From Pseudoduganella flava (GTDB lineage Bacteria; Pseudomonadota; Gammaproteobacteria; Burkholderiales; Burkholderiaceae_D): a DNA stretch of 64,000 nt. Positions 18,051 to 25,943 of the stretch are shown here, piece after piece (within the stretch, counting starts at the first letter, position 1; every line of letters begins with the position of its first letter). The DNA is taken from contig NZ_VLKW01000003.1 of assembly GCF_007830495.1 (NCBI RefSeq), positions 372,001-436,000 on the forward strand, written 5' to 3'. The translations under genes and the position numbers were made by a program. The notes under the pieces are model-generated. The model was not told where the DNA came from and ran no database searches. It worked only from the letters and a program-made list of their open reading frames with translations.

Positions 18051-19142
18051 TCACGAAGGACGGGTGCTGGTCGGGAACGGCCATGCGGCTGCCGGTGCCA
18101 GCGTGGTCTTCGCTGCCGGCGCGGCGGCGGCGGCCGGTGCCGGAGCCGGAGCGGCTGCCGGAGCGGCTTCCTTCTTCGGCGCTTCCTTCTTGGCAGCAGC
18201 CTTCTTCGGCGCGGCGGCTTTCTTTGCCGCCGGCTTGGCTGCCGGTGCTGCCGCCGGTGCGGCTGCAGGCGCCGCTGCCGGCGCTGCCTTAGCGACTACT
18301 TTTTTTTGGCCGGTCGGTTTCGCGGCTGCCTTCTTGGCAGCCGGAACCTTGGCGGCGGCGGTCTTGGCAGGAGCCTTGGCAGCAGCAGCTTTCTTCGCGG
18401 CCGGCTTGGCTGCCGGCTTGGCAGCCGACTTTGCAGCAGGCTTCGCAGCCGACTTGGCGGCCGGCTTCGCAGCGGCTTTCTTCGCAGCAGGCTTGGCGGC
18501 CGGCTTCGCAGCAGCTTTCTTAGCGGCCGGCTTGGCGGCGGCCTTGGCTGCCGGCTTGGCGGCTGCCTTCTTTGCTGCGGGCTTGGCGGCCGGCTTAGCA
18601 GCGGCTTTCTTGGCGGCCGGCTTGGCGGCTGCCTTCTTCGCTGCAGGCTTGGCTGCAGGCTTCGCTGCGGCTTTCTTGGCGGCCGGCTTGGCTGCCGACT
18701 TTGCAGCGACTTTCTTCGCTGCCGGCTTAGCTGCCGACTTGGCTGCCGGCTTGGCGGCGGCTTTCTTTGCTGCTGGCTTGGCGGCGGATTTCGCTGCCGT
18801 CTTCTTCGCTGCCGGCTTTGCTGCTGCCGTCGTCTTCTTCGCTGCCGGCTTTGCCGCTGCCGTCGTCTTCTTCGCCGCCGGCTTCGCTGCTGCCGTCGTC
18901 TTCTTCGCTGCCGGCTTCGCGGCTGCCGTCGTCTTCTTCGCGGCCGGCTTCGCAGCTGCCGTCGTCTTCTTCGCCGCCGGCTTTGCAGCCGCGGTCTTCT
19001 TCGCTGCCGGCTTGGCGGCTGCGGTGGTCTTCTTCGCTGCCGGCTTAGCGGCGGCCTTCGGAGCTGCCTTCTTGGCAGGTGCTGCAGCGGCCTTGGTGGC
19101 GGCTGGCTTCTTCACTTCGGTTTTCTTAGCGGCGGTAGCCAT
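18051..19142 (-). CDS. Histone H1-like Ala/Lys/Pro repeat DNA-binding protein
   Basis: A 363-residue protein made almost wholly of AAKPAAKKxxA-type repeats, very basic and low in complexity, as in AlgP/histone H1-like nucleoid proteins. It should bind DNA non-specifically through the lysines. The end is different: a neutral Ala/Pro stretch and the hydrophobic tail LAPAAAWPFPTSTRPS, a C-terminus I associate with Burkholderiales members of this group. The start is ATG at 19140-19142, chosen because a strong AAGGAG site lies 9 bases upstream; an in-frame start 12 codons earlier lacks one. Near-identical 33-bp units at about 18822-19050 make the gene prone to expansion and contraction. Confidence 0.88.
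   Translation of the reverse strand: MATAAKKTEVKKPAATKAAAAPAKKAAPKAAAKPAAKKTTAAAKPAAKKTAAAKPAAKKTTAAAKPAAKKTTAAAKPAAKKTTAAAKPAAKKTTAAAKPAAKKTTAAAKPAAKKTAAKSAAKPAAKKAAAKPAAKSAAKPAAKKVAAKSAAKPAAKKAAAKPAAKPAAKKAAAKPAAKKAAAKPAAKPAAKKAAAKPAAKAAAKPAAKKAAAKPAAKPAAKKAAAKPAAKSAAKPAAKSAAKPAAKPAAKKAAAAKAPAKTAAAKVPAAKKAAAKPTGQKKVVAKAAPAAAPAAAPAAAPAAKPAAKKAAAPKKAAAKKEAPKKEAAPAAAPAPAPAAAAAPAAKTTLAPAAAWPFPTSTRPS
18822..19050 (-). repeat. 33-bp tandem repeats inside the histone H1-like gene
   Basis: About seven consecutive 33-bp units encode KKTTAAAKPAA with few differences; in two units nearest the start one codon is missing or changed. The rest of the gene is built from more diverged units of the same kind. 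The high similarity between adjacent units points to recent duplication or homogenisation. Confidence 0.75.
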
Positions 19143-19467
19143 TTTTATTTCTCCTTCATCCGGGATGAAAATACTCACATAGTTGAAACCCGTCCGGCCA
19201 ACCCGTCGGCGGACCGGGCGAATTATTCATCGGCACAAGCACAAGGTGTTTGCGCTAATGAATTCGGCACCCGGCTGAACTGCTGCAGCTCCTCACGACT
19301 GCAGCACTTCAGCCATTCGGGTCGTCGCTGCGCATCATGCGCTTGGCGGCGACCACAAAAATCTGTTCTTCATGTCTCCTGGACCTGGCGCATGTTCAGC
19401 TCAGATCCGACATCACACTTCAACAGGACCGCGGCTTGGACCACGCCGCACTCGTCACGGTTCAAAG

Positions 19468-19505
19468 AAAAAACCGCCCGACCTGACATCGTTCAGGCGA
19501 GGCGG
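19468..19505 (-). terminator. Minus-strand terminator upstream of the H1-like gene
   Basis: On the minus strand, CCGCC pairs with GGCGG and CCTGA with TCAGG around a 3x3 internal loop and a 6-base apical loop, followed by six T. It would end a transcript coming from the right, where no established gene lies, so it hints at a small RNA or short gene in 19510-19720. Confidence 0.6.
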
Positions 19506-19774
19506 CTTACCAGATAACCGTGCGGTCGTAATACATATCTGTGCGAACTTTGTGTCCTGTTGTTCTTTGCTTTTGGCGGGAACAACACACTCATTAAAGA
19601 GTGCTTGCAAAGTCCCGCGTTTTCAAGTTCGTAAAGTACACGAAAACCTTGTTGATGCGCAACCGGCACGAATGAATTTCGCATTCTTTTTTTATCGCGA
19701 TCAGCGAGGTAGCGCACATAGAAACGGGCCCTTCGCACCGATCCGGCATGCGCGACGCATGCTCCACGTGCCAT
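19493..19774 (-). CDS. Possible short gene ending in a terminator
   Basis: An open frame of up to 93 codons whose stop (19493-19495) falls inside the terminator hairpin, as also seen for corA. The segment beginning about residue 18 (RFYVRYLADRDKKRM) reads like protein and uses less GC-rich codons than neighbouring genes. A possible start further in (19594) would give 33 residues. No ribosome-binding site is clear and I recognise no family. The alternative is a non-coding RNA sharing the same terminator; a weak promoter TTGCGC with TACTTT 18 bp later lies on the minus strand near 19630-19660. Confidence 0.25.
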   Translation of the reverse strand: MARGACVAHAGSVRRARFYVRYLADRDKKRMRNSFVPVAHQQGFRVLYELENAGLCKHSLMSVLFPPKAKNNRTQSSHRYVLRPHGYLVSRLA

Positions 19775-19786
19775 CGCGCGAACACG

Positions 19787-19830
19787 TCGCTTCGCATACA
19801 GCCTTTAGGTAAGGGATGTATGCGAAGCGA
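19787..19830. repeat. 14-bp perfect inverted repeat
   Basis: TCGCTTCGCATACA (19787-19800) and its exact complement (19817-19830) flank a 16-base loop. No T-run follows on either strand, so it is not an ordinary terminator. It could be an operator for a dimeric regulator or an extruded or RNA hairpin. Confidence 0.7.
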
Positions 19831-20216
19831 CCCGGCCATGTCACATGCTTGAGCCGGCATCGCTCGGCATGCCCGACACGTCGTCGTCATTAAACGACAG
19901 CGGCGTGACACGAATGCGTCGTCACATCGTCGAAAGCGATCGCCATGGCACCTGCGATGGCCACAAGTCCCCCGAAAGTGCGATACGCATGCATGTGCCG
20001 CGACGATGCGCGACGCGTCGACGACCACCAGGCGACGGCGGCCGTGATCGGCGCGCGCGCCTGCGCTGAAGCCGCGCCGCGAACTCATCGACCTCATGCG
20101 GCCACTCATGCAGCCAGCCATGTAGTCGCCATCGCGAGGCTCGCTCGGCAGCATGATCACCCATTTGATCGAAGGCACACGCTACACTTCGCCCTTCACA
20201 TATCGAAAGGCAAACC

Positions 20217-21023
20217 ATGCATATCGACGCTGCACGGCAGCTGGTACTCCAGACCCTGATGCCACGCTGGCCGCACGCCAGGGTGGCCATCATCGGCGGG
20301 TCGATCGCGCGCGGCGAGGCGACCGCGAGCTCGGACATCGACCTGCTGGTCCTGTTCGACCACGTCGAGTACGCGTGGCGCGAGACGCTGCGCATCGCGA
20401 CACCGCAGGCCGCGCGCACGGTCGAGCTGTTCGTCCACGACCCCGCCACGTTCGACTGGTTCTGCCGCGAATCCGACCGGCCGAACGGCCGCATGCCGCT
20501 GGCGTGCATGGTGCTCGATGGCGTGAACGTGCTGCCGGACAGCGCCGCCGCCGCGTGGCTGCGCGACCATGCGCGCACGCTGCTCGCGCAAGGACCGGCG
20601 CCGCTGTCGGCCGCCGCGCTGGCCAGCGGGCGCTACGAGATCACGACCTTGCTGGAAGACCTCGTCGACTGCACCGCCACCGACGAAACGTTGGCCATTG
20701 CCGCGAAGCTGTACGACGCGCTGGCGCACTTCGCGCTGCGCGCCGGCGGTGCATGGACCGGCACCGGCAAGCACCTGGCACGCCGGCTGCGGGCCCGCGC
20801 ACCCGAGCTGGCCGCGACGCTGGCGGCAGCGCTCGCCGCCATCGGCACCGATCCTGCGCGCGGCAAGGTGTTGTTCGAGGCCGCCGCCGCGGCCGCGCTG
20901 GCGCCGCATGGCGGTGCGCTGCTGGCCGGCCACCGGCTCGATGCGCCGCCCGGATGGCGCAGCGCCGGCATCGCCTTCCCGCCGCCGGCACCCCATACTG
21001 AACTCCATATGGATGAGTCATAA
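20217..21023 (+). CDS. Nucleotidyltransferase-domain protein
   Basis: A 268-residue protein. Residues about 24-45 carry the Pol beta-type nucleotidyltransferase signature GGSIARGEATASSDIDLL (GS followed by DxD), so transfer of a nucleotide to a protein, RNA or small molecule is plausible. The C-terminal half is Ala-rich and helical, perhaps a HEPN-like or substrate-binding domain, but without a clear motif. It differs from small MNT antitoxins in being much longer and having no partner toxin gene nearby. An AAAGG site precedes the ATG. Substrate unknown. Confidence 0.75.
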   Translation: MHIDAARQLVLQTLMPRWPHARVAIIGGSIARGEATASSDIDLLVLFDHVEYAWRETLRIATPQAARTVELFVHDPATFDWFCRESDRPNGRMPLACMVLDGVNVLPDSAAAAWLRDHARTLLAQGPAPLSAAALASGRYEITTLLEDLVDCTATDETLAIAAKLYDALAHFALRAGGAWTGTGKHLARRLRARAPELAATLAAALAAIGTDPARGKVLFEAAAAAALAPHGGALLAGHRLDAPPGWRSAGIAFPPPAPHTELHMDES

Positions 21024-21090
21024 AAATTGATTGGATATCGGCGGCGGCGACGGTTATGTTAGATGTCCGTCATCCACCGATCACCCGCCC

Positions 21091-23157
21091 ATGCACAAGA
21101 CCTCCTTCCATCCATCCTTTCGTCCCCATCGGCTCGCGGCCGCGCTGGCCACAGCGGCCGCCCTGCTCCTCCAACCGGCCGCCGCGCAAGGCCTGTCCAC
21201 TGCCACCTGGACGCCCGACAACGGCAACGGCACCTTCACCAATCCCATCTTCCACGATGAGTTCTCGGACCCGGACATCATCCGCGTCGGCGACTGGTTC
21301 TACCTGACCGGCACGACGATGCATGCGATGCCCGGCCTGCCGGTGCTGCGCTCGCAGGACCTCGTCAACTGGGAGTTCGTCAGCTACGCGGCGCCGAAGC
21401 TGGACTTCGGCCCCGCCTACCGGCTCGAGGACGGCAAGTCGATCTACGGCCGCGGCATCTGGGCACCGAGCCTGCGTTATCACGACGGCACGTTCTACAT
21501 CTTCACCAACGTCAACGGCCGCGGCACGCAGATCTACTCGGCCACCGACCCGAAGGGGCCGTGGACGCACCGCGAGATGAAGCGCAGCCTGCACGACTTG
21601 TCCGTGCTGTTCGACGACGACGGCAAGGTCTACGTCGTATGGGACCACCAGGAAATGAAGCTGGCGCGCCTGACGGACGACCTGACGGATATCGTGCCCG
21701 GCAGCGAGAAGGTGCTGTTCACGAAGGACCAGGGCATGGGCGAAGGGGCCCACCTCTACAAGATCGACGGCAAGTACTACATCCTCAGCGCGAACTACGC
21801 GGGCGGCTTCCGCATGCCGGCCGCGCGCGCCGACCGCATCGACGGCCCGTGGGAAGTGAACCGTTCGATCAGCACCGACGAAGGCTTCGGGCTGACACAG
21901 GGCAACCGGCTGCGGAAGAACGCGCCGCCGTTCGCACCTGACGACATCGTGCCGGGCGATCCGAAGCGGCACGAGGCCACCGCGATCCACCAGGGCGGCA
22001 TCGTGCTGACGCCGGCCGGCGAATGGTGGGGCTTCTCGATGATGGATGCCAACTCGGTGGGCCGGCTGCTGACGCTTGCACCGGTGACGTGGCAGGACGG
22101 CTGGCCGTACTTCGGCCTGCCCGGCAACCTGGGCCGCAATCCGCGCACGTGGGTCAAGCCGAAGACGGCGGCGCCACAACCGGTCACAGTGCCGTTCCAG
22201 CGCAGCGACGACTTCGCGGGCAGCGCGCTGCAACCCGTCTGGCAGTGGAACCACGTGCCGGTCGACGGCAAGTGGTCGCTGGCCGAGCGGCCCGGCTACC
22301 TGCGCCTGCACGCGCTGCCGGCGCCGTCGTTCTGGCTGGCGCGCAACACGCTGACCCAGCGCGCGATCGGGCCGCGGTCGACGCCGACCGTCGTGCTGGA
22401 CGCGGCGGGCCTGCGGGATGGCGACGTGGCCGGCCTGGGCCTGCTGAACCTGCCGTATGCGACGTTGGCGGTCGAGAAGAGCGGCGCGGGCCTGTCGATC
22501 GCCGTGTTCGACCAGGCACGCAACACGACCCGCCGCGTGCCGATCAAGGCGACACGCGTCTGGCTGCGCGCCGATTGCGACTTCCTGACGGAACAGGCGC
22601 GCTTCAGTTACTCCGTCGACGGCAAGCGCTTCGTGCCGCTGGGCGACGCGTTCACGATGGTGTTCCAGCTCGTCACGTTCCAGGGCGTACGCTACGCGCT
22701 GTTCAATTACAACCAGCAAGGCCGGGAAGGCGGCGTGGCGGACTTCGACAGCATCGACGTCCACCAGCCCCACCCACGGGGCCTGCTGCGGCCGATCCCG
22801 GCCGGCCGGACGATCCGGCTCAAGCCCTTCGGCCAGCCGGCGGCCGCCGCTGCGCTGGCGGCGGGCGTGCCGGCCACGTTCGCGGTACGGGACATGGGAT
22901 TGGGCCGGGTCGCGCTGCAGGCCGGCAAGCGCTACCTGAGCGTCGCGCCGGATGGTGCCGTCACGCTGCAAGATGGCGCGCCGGGAGCCGCCCAGAGCTT
23001 CCAGTGGATCGAGACGCCGACCGGGGAGCTGGTGCTGATGGCACTGGCGAACAACCGCTTCCTGCGCCGAGACGCGGCGGCGGGAACGCTGGCGGCGGAC
23101 AGCGCGGGCCCGACGACCGAGAGCGGCGACGGCACCCGGTTCATCTGGTCGCAATGA
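21091..23157 (+). CDS. Secreted GH43-family glycoside hydrolase
   Basis: Predicted 688-residue exported enzyme acting on arabinose- or xylose-containing plant polysaccharides. A signal peptide (residues 1-33, cleavage after PAAAQ) is followed by a five-bladed GH43 propeller domain (about 45-350). The likely catalytic base is Asp60 in SDPDIIRVGDWFY, the pKa-tuning Asp is in LHDLSVLFDDDG, and the acid is the Glu in GEGAHLYKIDGKYYI. A beta-sandwich of the GH43 C2 type follows (about 370-560). The last 100 residues look like a beta-trefoil or similar binding module. The start at 21091 gives a normal signal peptide. It is tail-to-tail with the S41 protease gene with only 9 bp between stops and no terminator visible. 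Confidence 0.9.
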   Translation: MHKTSFHPSFRPHRLAAALATAAALLLQPAAAQGLSTATWTPDNGNGTFTNPIFHDEFSDPDIIRVGDWFYLTGTTMHAMPGLPVLRSQDLVNWEFVSYAAPKLDFGPAYRLEDGKSIYGRGIWAPSLRYHDGTFYIFTNVNGRGTQIYSATDPKGPWTHREMKRSLHDLSVLFDDDGKVYVVWDHQEMKLARLTDDLTDIVPGSEKVLFTKDQGMGEGAHLYKIDGKYYILSANYAGGFRMPAARADRIDGPWEVNRSISTDEGFGLTQGNRLRKNAPPFAPDDIVPGDPKRHEATAIHQGGIVLTPAGEWWGFSMMDANSVGRLLTLAPVTWQDGWPYFGLPGNLGRNPRTWVKPKTAAPQPVTVPFQRSDDFAGSALQPVWQWNHVPVDGKWSLAERPGYLRLHALPAPSFWLARNTLTQRAIGPRSTPTVVLDAAGLRDGDVAGLGLLNLPYATLAVEKSGAGLSIAVFDQARNTTRRVPIKATRVWLRADCDFLTEQARFSYSVDGKRFVPLGDAFTMVFQLVTFQGVRYALFNYNQQGREGGVADFDSIDVHQPHPRGLLRPIPAGRTIRLKPFGQPAAAAALAAGVPATFAVRDMGLGRVALQAGKRYLSVAPDGAVTLQDGAPGAAQSFQWIETPTGELVLMALANNRFLRRDAAAGTLAADSAGPTTESGDGTRFIWSQ

Positions 23158-23166
23158 AGGAGCGGG

Positions 23167-24546
23167 TCAGCCGCCGGGCGCCTTGAACATCGTGGCGATG
23201 CCACGCATGCCACGCAATAGGGAGCCGAGCGCCTGGCCGGACGCCGGCACCGCGTGCAGTTGCGCCAGCGCCGTCTGCAGCACGCGGTCGCTGGACGAGC
23301 CAAAGCTCTTGCTGTCCTCGGCGAGGGGCCGCTGCGCCGCAACGGGCGCCGGCGCCTTCGTGCTGGCCGGCAGGTGGTTCGCCATGTCGGCTTCGCGGAA
23401 CAGCAGGTTGTCGTCGCCCGCGTGCGCCACCGGCGGGTCGACCGGCACGTCCGGCAGGATGCCGTGCTCCTGCACCTCGCGACCGTTCGGCGTGAAGTAG
23501 CGGGCGACCGTCAGCTTGATCGCCGACTCGTCGGACAGCGGGAACACGGCCTGGATCGAGCCCTTGCCATACGTGCGGCTGCCGACGACCTTGCCCCGCC
23601 CGTTGTCCTGGATCGCGCCGGCCAGCAGCTCGGCCGCCGAAGCCGAGGCGCCGTTCACCAGCACGACCAGCGGCACGGTCTGGGCAAACGCGGGCAGCTG
23701 ATCGGCGGCGTCAGGCGCCCCGGCCTTGCCGAAGAAGCGCGGCGACACCGTCACCTTGCTGGTGCTTGCCGGCAGCCGGCCCGTCGCCGAGAAGACGACG
23801 GCGCCCTGCGGCAGGAAGGCGCCGGCCGCCGCCACCGCCGCCGGCACCAGCCCGCCCGGGTTGTTGCGCAGGTCCAGCACGATGCCGTCGACGCGGCGCG
23901 GCCCGTCCAGCTGGCGCAGCGCGGCGAACAATTCGGCCGGCGTGCCGCTGGCGAATTCGCTGATGCGGATGCGCGCGAGATTGCCGTCCAGGCGCTGCAC
24001 GCTGACGGAGTGCTCCTGCAACGTGGCGCGCGTGACCGTGACGGTGCGCAGCGGCGTCTTGCCCCGCTTGGCCAGGGTCAGCTCCACCGTCGTTCCCGGC
24101 TCGCCGTGCATGCGGTGGGCCACCTGGCTGTCGCGCAGGCCGAACAGCGGCGCGCCGTCGATCGCCACGATCGAGTCGCCGGCGCGGATGCCGGCCTTGT
24201 CGGCCGGCCCGTTTTCAGCGACGTCGCCGATCAGGATCTGGCCGTTCATCAGCTCCACGCCGACGCCGATGCCGACGTAGCGGCCCGTATTGATCCGCTC
24301 CACGTCCTCGAGATCGTCCTTGTCGAGGTAGCGCGAATGCGGGTCCAGCGACGACATCATGCCGCGGATCGCCGCCGTCATCAGCTTCTTGCGGTCGGCC
24401 GACCCCACGTAATCCTGCAGCACGAGCTGGTAACTCTCGAGCATCTGCTCGAACTCCTCCTTCGGCAGGCTCACCGTTTCATCCGCCCGGCACGACATGC
24501 TTGCCGCGCAACAGCCCATTGCAATACCGATCATCCATCGCTTCAT
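23167..24546 (-). CDS. S41-family C-terminal processing peptidase
   Basis: A 459-residue exported serine protease. A signal sequence (residues 1-22; a Cys in ASMSC is at a position where a lipobox could lie, but the match is poor) is followed by an N-terminal helical region, a PDZ domain (about 85-170, GVGVELMNGQILIG) and the S41 catalytic domain. Typical motifs are LDLRNNPGGLVPAAV, NGASASAAELLAGAIQD with the nucleophilic serine, and GSRTYGKGSIQ with the catalytic lysine. Two adjacent ATGs at 24549 and 24546 are possible; the second is preferred because the AAGGAG site is only two bases from the first. The C-terminal about 60 residues after the catalytic domain have no recognisable motif. Confidence 0.9.
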   Translation of the reverse strand: MKRWMIGIAMGCCAASMSCRADETVSLPKEEFEQMLESYQLVLQDYVGSADRKKLMTAAIRGMMSSLDPHSRYLDKDDLEDVERINTGRYVGIGVGVELMNGQILIGDVAENGPADKAGIRAGDSIVAIDGAPLFGLRDSQVAHRMHGEPGTTVELTLAKRGKTPLRTVTVTRATLQEHSVSVQRLDGNLARIRISEFASGTPAELFAALRQLDGPRRVDGIVLDLRNNPGGLVPAAVAAAGAFLPQGAVVFSATGRLPASTSKVTVSPRFFGKAGAPDAADQLPAFAQTVPLVVLVNGASASAAELLAGAIQDNGRGKVVGSRTYGKGSIQAVFPLSDESAIKLTVARYFTPNGREVQEHGILPDVPVDPPVAHAGDDNLLFREADMANHLPASTKAPAPVAAQRPLAEDSKSFGSSSDRVLQTALAQLHAVPASGQALGSLLRGMRGIATMFKAPGG

Positions 24547-24656
24547 CATGACTCCTTTGTGAAGCCGATTGTGCGGTGCGGCGATGCGAGATGGGGTCAA
24601 GGGAGGTAAGTTGACGTAAAGGACTGTAACTGCTGTGCAGCGCGGCACTGCACACA

Positions 24657-24684
24657 TAAAAAAAGCCCCGCGCTGGCGGGGCTT
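24657..24684 (-). terminator. Terminator of nrdAB
   Basis: On the minus strand AAGCCCCGC pairs with GCGGGGCTT around a 4-base loop, followed by a run of T read from 24664 down to 24657. It lies about 26 bases beyond the nrdB stop codon. Confidence 0.9.
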
Positions 24685-24709
24685 CCTGGTCTGCTCGATG
24701 AGCGCGGGA

Positions 24710-25813
24710 TCAATCCCAGCTCAGCGCACCACCGGTCTGGTACTCGGTCACGCGCGTTTCGAAGAAGTTGCGTTCCTTCTTCAGGTCGATCATCTCGCTC
24801 ATCCATGGGAACGGGTTCTCGTCCTGGTCGAACATCTGGTCCAGGCCGATCTGCGTGGCGCGGCGGTTCGCGATGAAGCGCAGGTAGCCCTTGAACATGG
24901 CTGCGTTCAGGCCCAGCACGCCGCGCGGCATCGTGTCTTCCGCATACGCGTATTCCAGTTCCACTGCCTTCATGAACAGTTCCTTCAGCTCGGCGCGGAA
25001 TTCCGGCGTCCACAGCTGCGGGTTTTCCAGCTTGATCGTGTTGATCAGGTCGATGCCGAAGTTGCAATGCATCGATTCGTCGCGCAGGATGTACTGGTAC
25101 TGCTCGGCGGCACCCGTCATCTTGTTCTGGCGGCCCAGCGCCAGGATCTGCGTGAAGCCCACGTAGAAGAACAGGCCTTCCATCAGGCAGGCGAACACGA
25201 TCAGGGACTTCAGCAGTTTCTGGTCGTTCTCGATCGTGCCGGTCGTGAAGGCCGGGTCGGTCAGCGTTTCGATGAACGGGATCAGGAACTCATCCTTGTC
25301 GCGGATCGACTTGATCTCGTTGTAGGCATTGAAGATCTCGCGCTCGTCCAGGCCCAGCGACTCGACGATGTACTGGTAGGCGTGGGTGTGGATCGCTTCC
25401 TCGAACGCCTGGCGCAGCAGGTACTGGCGGCATTCCGGCGCCGTGATGTGGCGGTAGGTGCCCAGCACGATGTTGTTGGCTGCCAGCGAGTCGGCGGTGA
25501 CGAAGAAGCCCAGGTTGCGCTTGACGATGCGGCGCTCGTCTTCGGTCAGGCCGTTCGGGTTCTTCCACAGCTCGATGTCACGCTGCATGTTCACTTCCTG
25601 TGGCATCCAGTGGTTCGCGCAGCCGGCCAGGTATTTGTCCCACGCCCACTTGTACTTGAACGGCACCAGCTGGTTTACGTCCGTCTTGCCGTTGATGATG
25701 CGCTTGTCGTCGGCGTTGACGCGGTGCGAGATCTGCTCGGCGGTGGCTTCCGGTTCGGCACTCATCGTAGGCGGGACGGCCGGCTTGGCCACGTCATCTT
25801 CCCAGTTCAGCAT
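24710..25813 (-). CDS. nrdB: Ribonucleoside-diphosphate reductase beta (radical) subunit
   Basis: Predicted 367-residue class I ribonucleotide reductase subunit that houses the metal-radical cofactor. The iron-ligand pattern is visible as Asp108 (TADSLA), Glu139 and His142 (FEEAIHTH), with the radical tyrosine at Tyr146 four residues after His142. Overall wording ([31 protein letters not shown]) is like the chlamydial NrdB lineage, but that protein has Glu and Phe at the positions where this one keeps Asp and Tyr, so a tyrosyl radical is expected. The C-terminal tail that docks into NrdA ends GALSWD. It is transcribed after nrdA, 130 bp downstream. Confidence 0.96.
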   Translation of the reverse strand: MLNWEDDVAKPAVPPTMSAEPEATAEQISHRVNADDKRIINGKTDVNQLVPFKYKWAWDKYLAGCANHWMPQEVNMQRDIELWKNPNGLTEDERRIVKRNLGFFVTADSLAANNIVLGTYRHITAPECRQYLLRQAFEEAIHTHAYQYIVESLGLDEREIFNAYNEIKSIRDKDEFLIPFIETLTDPAFTTGTIENDQKLLKSLIVFACLMEGLFFYVGFTQILALGRQNKMTGAAEQYQYILRDESMHCNFGIDLINTIKLENPQLWTPEFRAELKELFMKAVELEYAYAEDTMPRGVLGLNAAMFKGYLRFIANRRATQIGLDQMFDQDENPFPWMSEMIDLKKERNFFETRVTEYQTGGALSWD

Positions 25814-25844
25814 ATTGTTTTTCCTTTGTTCGGTAATGGGAACG

Positions 25845-25858
25845 GCCCCGTCAGGGGC
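25845..25858 (-). other. Hairpin between nrdA and nrdB
   Basis: GCCCC / GGGGC stem with a 4-base loop in the nrdA-nrdB gap. On the nrd transcript no T-run follows, so it should not terminate; it may protect or process the mRNA between the two cistrons. On the plus strand six T follow about five bases later, so antisense transcription could stop here. Confidence 0.45.
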
Positions 25859-25943
25859 TCGTCCTTTTTTATCTATTTATATTAGATGGCGACTCGGCGG
25901 TGCGCAGTCAAGCGAACACGCTTCGCCGGGTCGGCCGGATTGG

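Larger units (their letters stand above)
19143..20216. other. 1.07-kb stretch with no convincing gene
   Basis: Base composition is less GC-rich than the flanks, with A/T-rich patches (for example near 19686-19695). Reading frames here are short or lack family resemblance. Structures seen are a minus-strand terminator at 19468-19505, a 14-bp inverted repeat at 19787-19830, and small perfect hairpins such as GCATGCG/CGCATGC at 19746-19762 and CACTC/GAGTG near 19587-19602. The upstream region of the H1-like gene must lie at its left end. Confidence 0.6.

Noticed and set aside
17923..19182. Plus-strand 419-residue frame rich in Ala, Phe and Gly (AAFFAAGLAAG)
   Set aside because: It is the exact antisense of the Ala/Lys repeat gene, which has a good ribosome-binding site and a Burkholderiales-type C-terminus; the antisense frame is open only because the repeats avoid stops.
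19594..20178. Minus-strand 194-residue frame in the gene-poor stretch
   Set aside because: Composition is Arg/Cys/His-rich and no motif or ribosome-binding site is seen; kept only as part of the unexplained region.
20217..21023. MNT/HEPN toxin-antitoxin module
   Set aside because: The nucleotidyltransferase motif is present, but the protein is long and there is no small HEPN partner gene beside it.
21070..23154. Minus-strand 694-residue frame opposite the GH43 gene
   Set aside because: Arg/Ala/Val/Gln-rich shadow of a gene with signal peptide and catalytic motifs.
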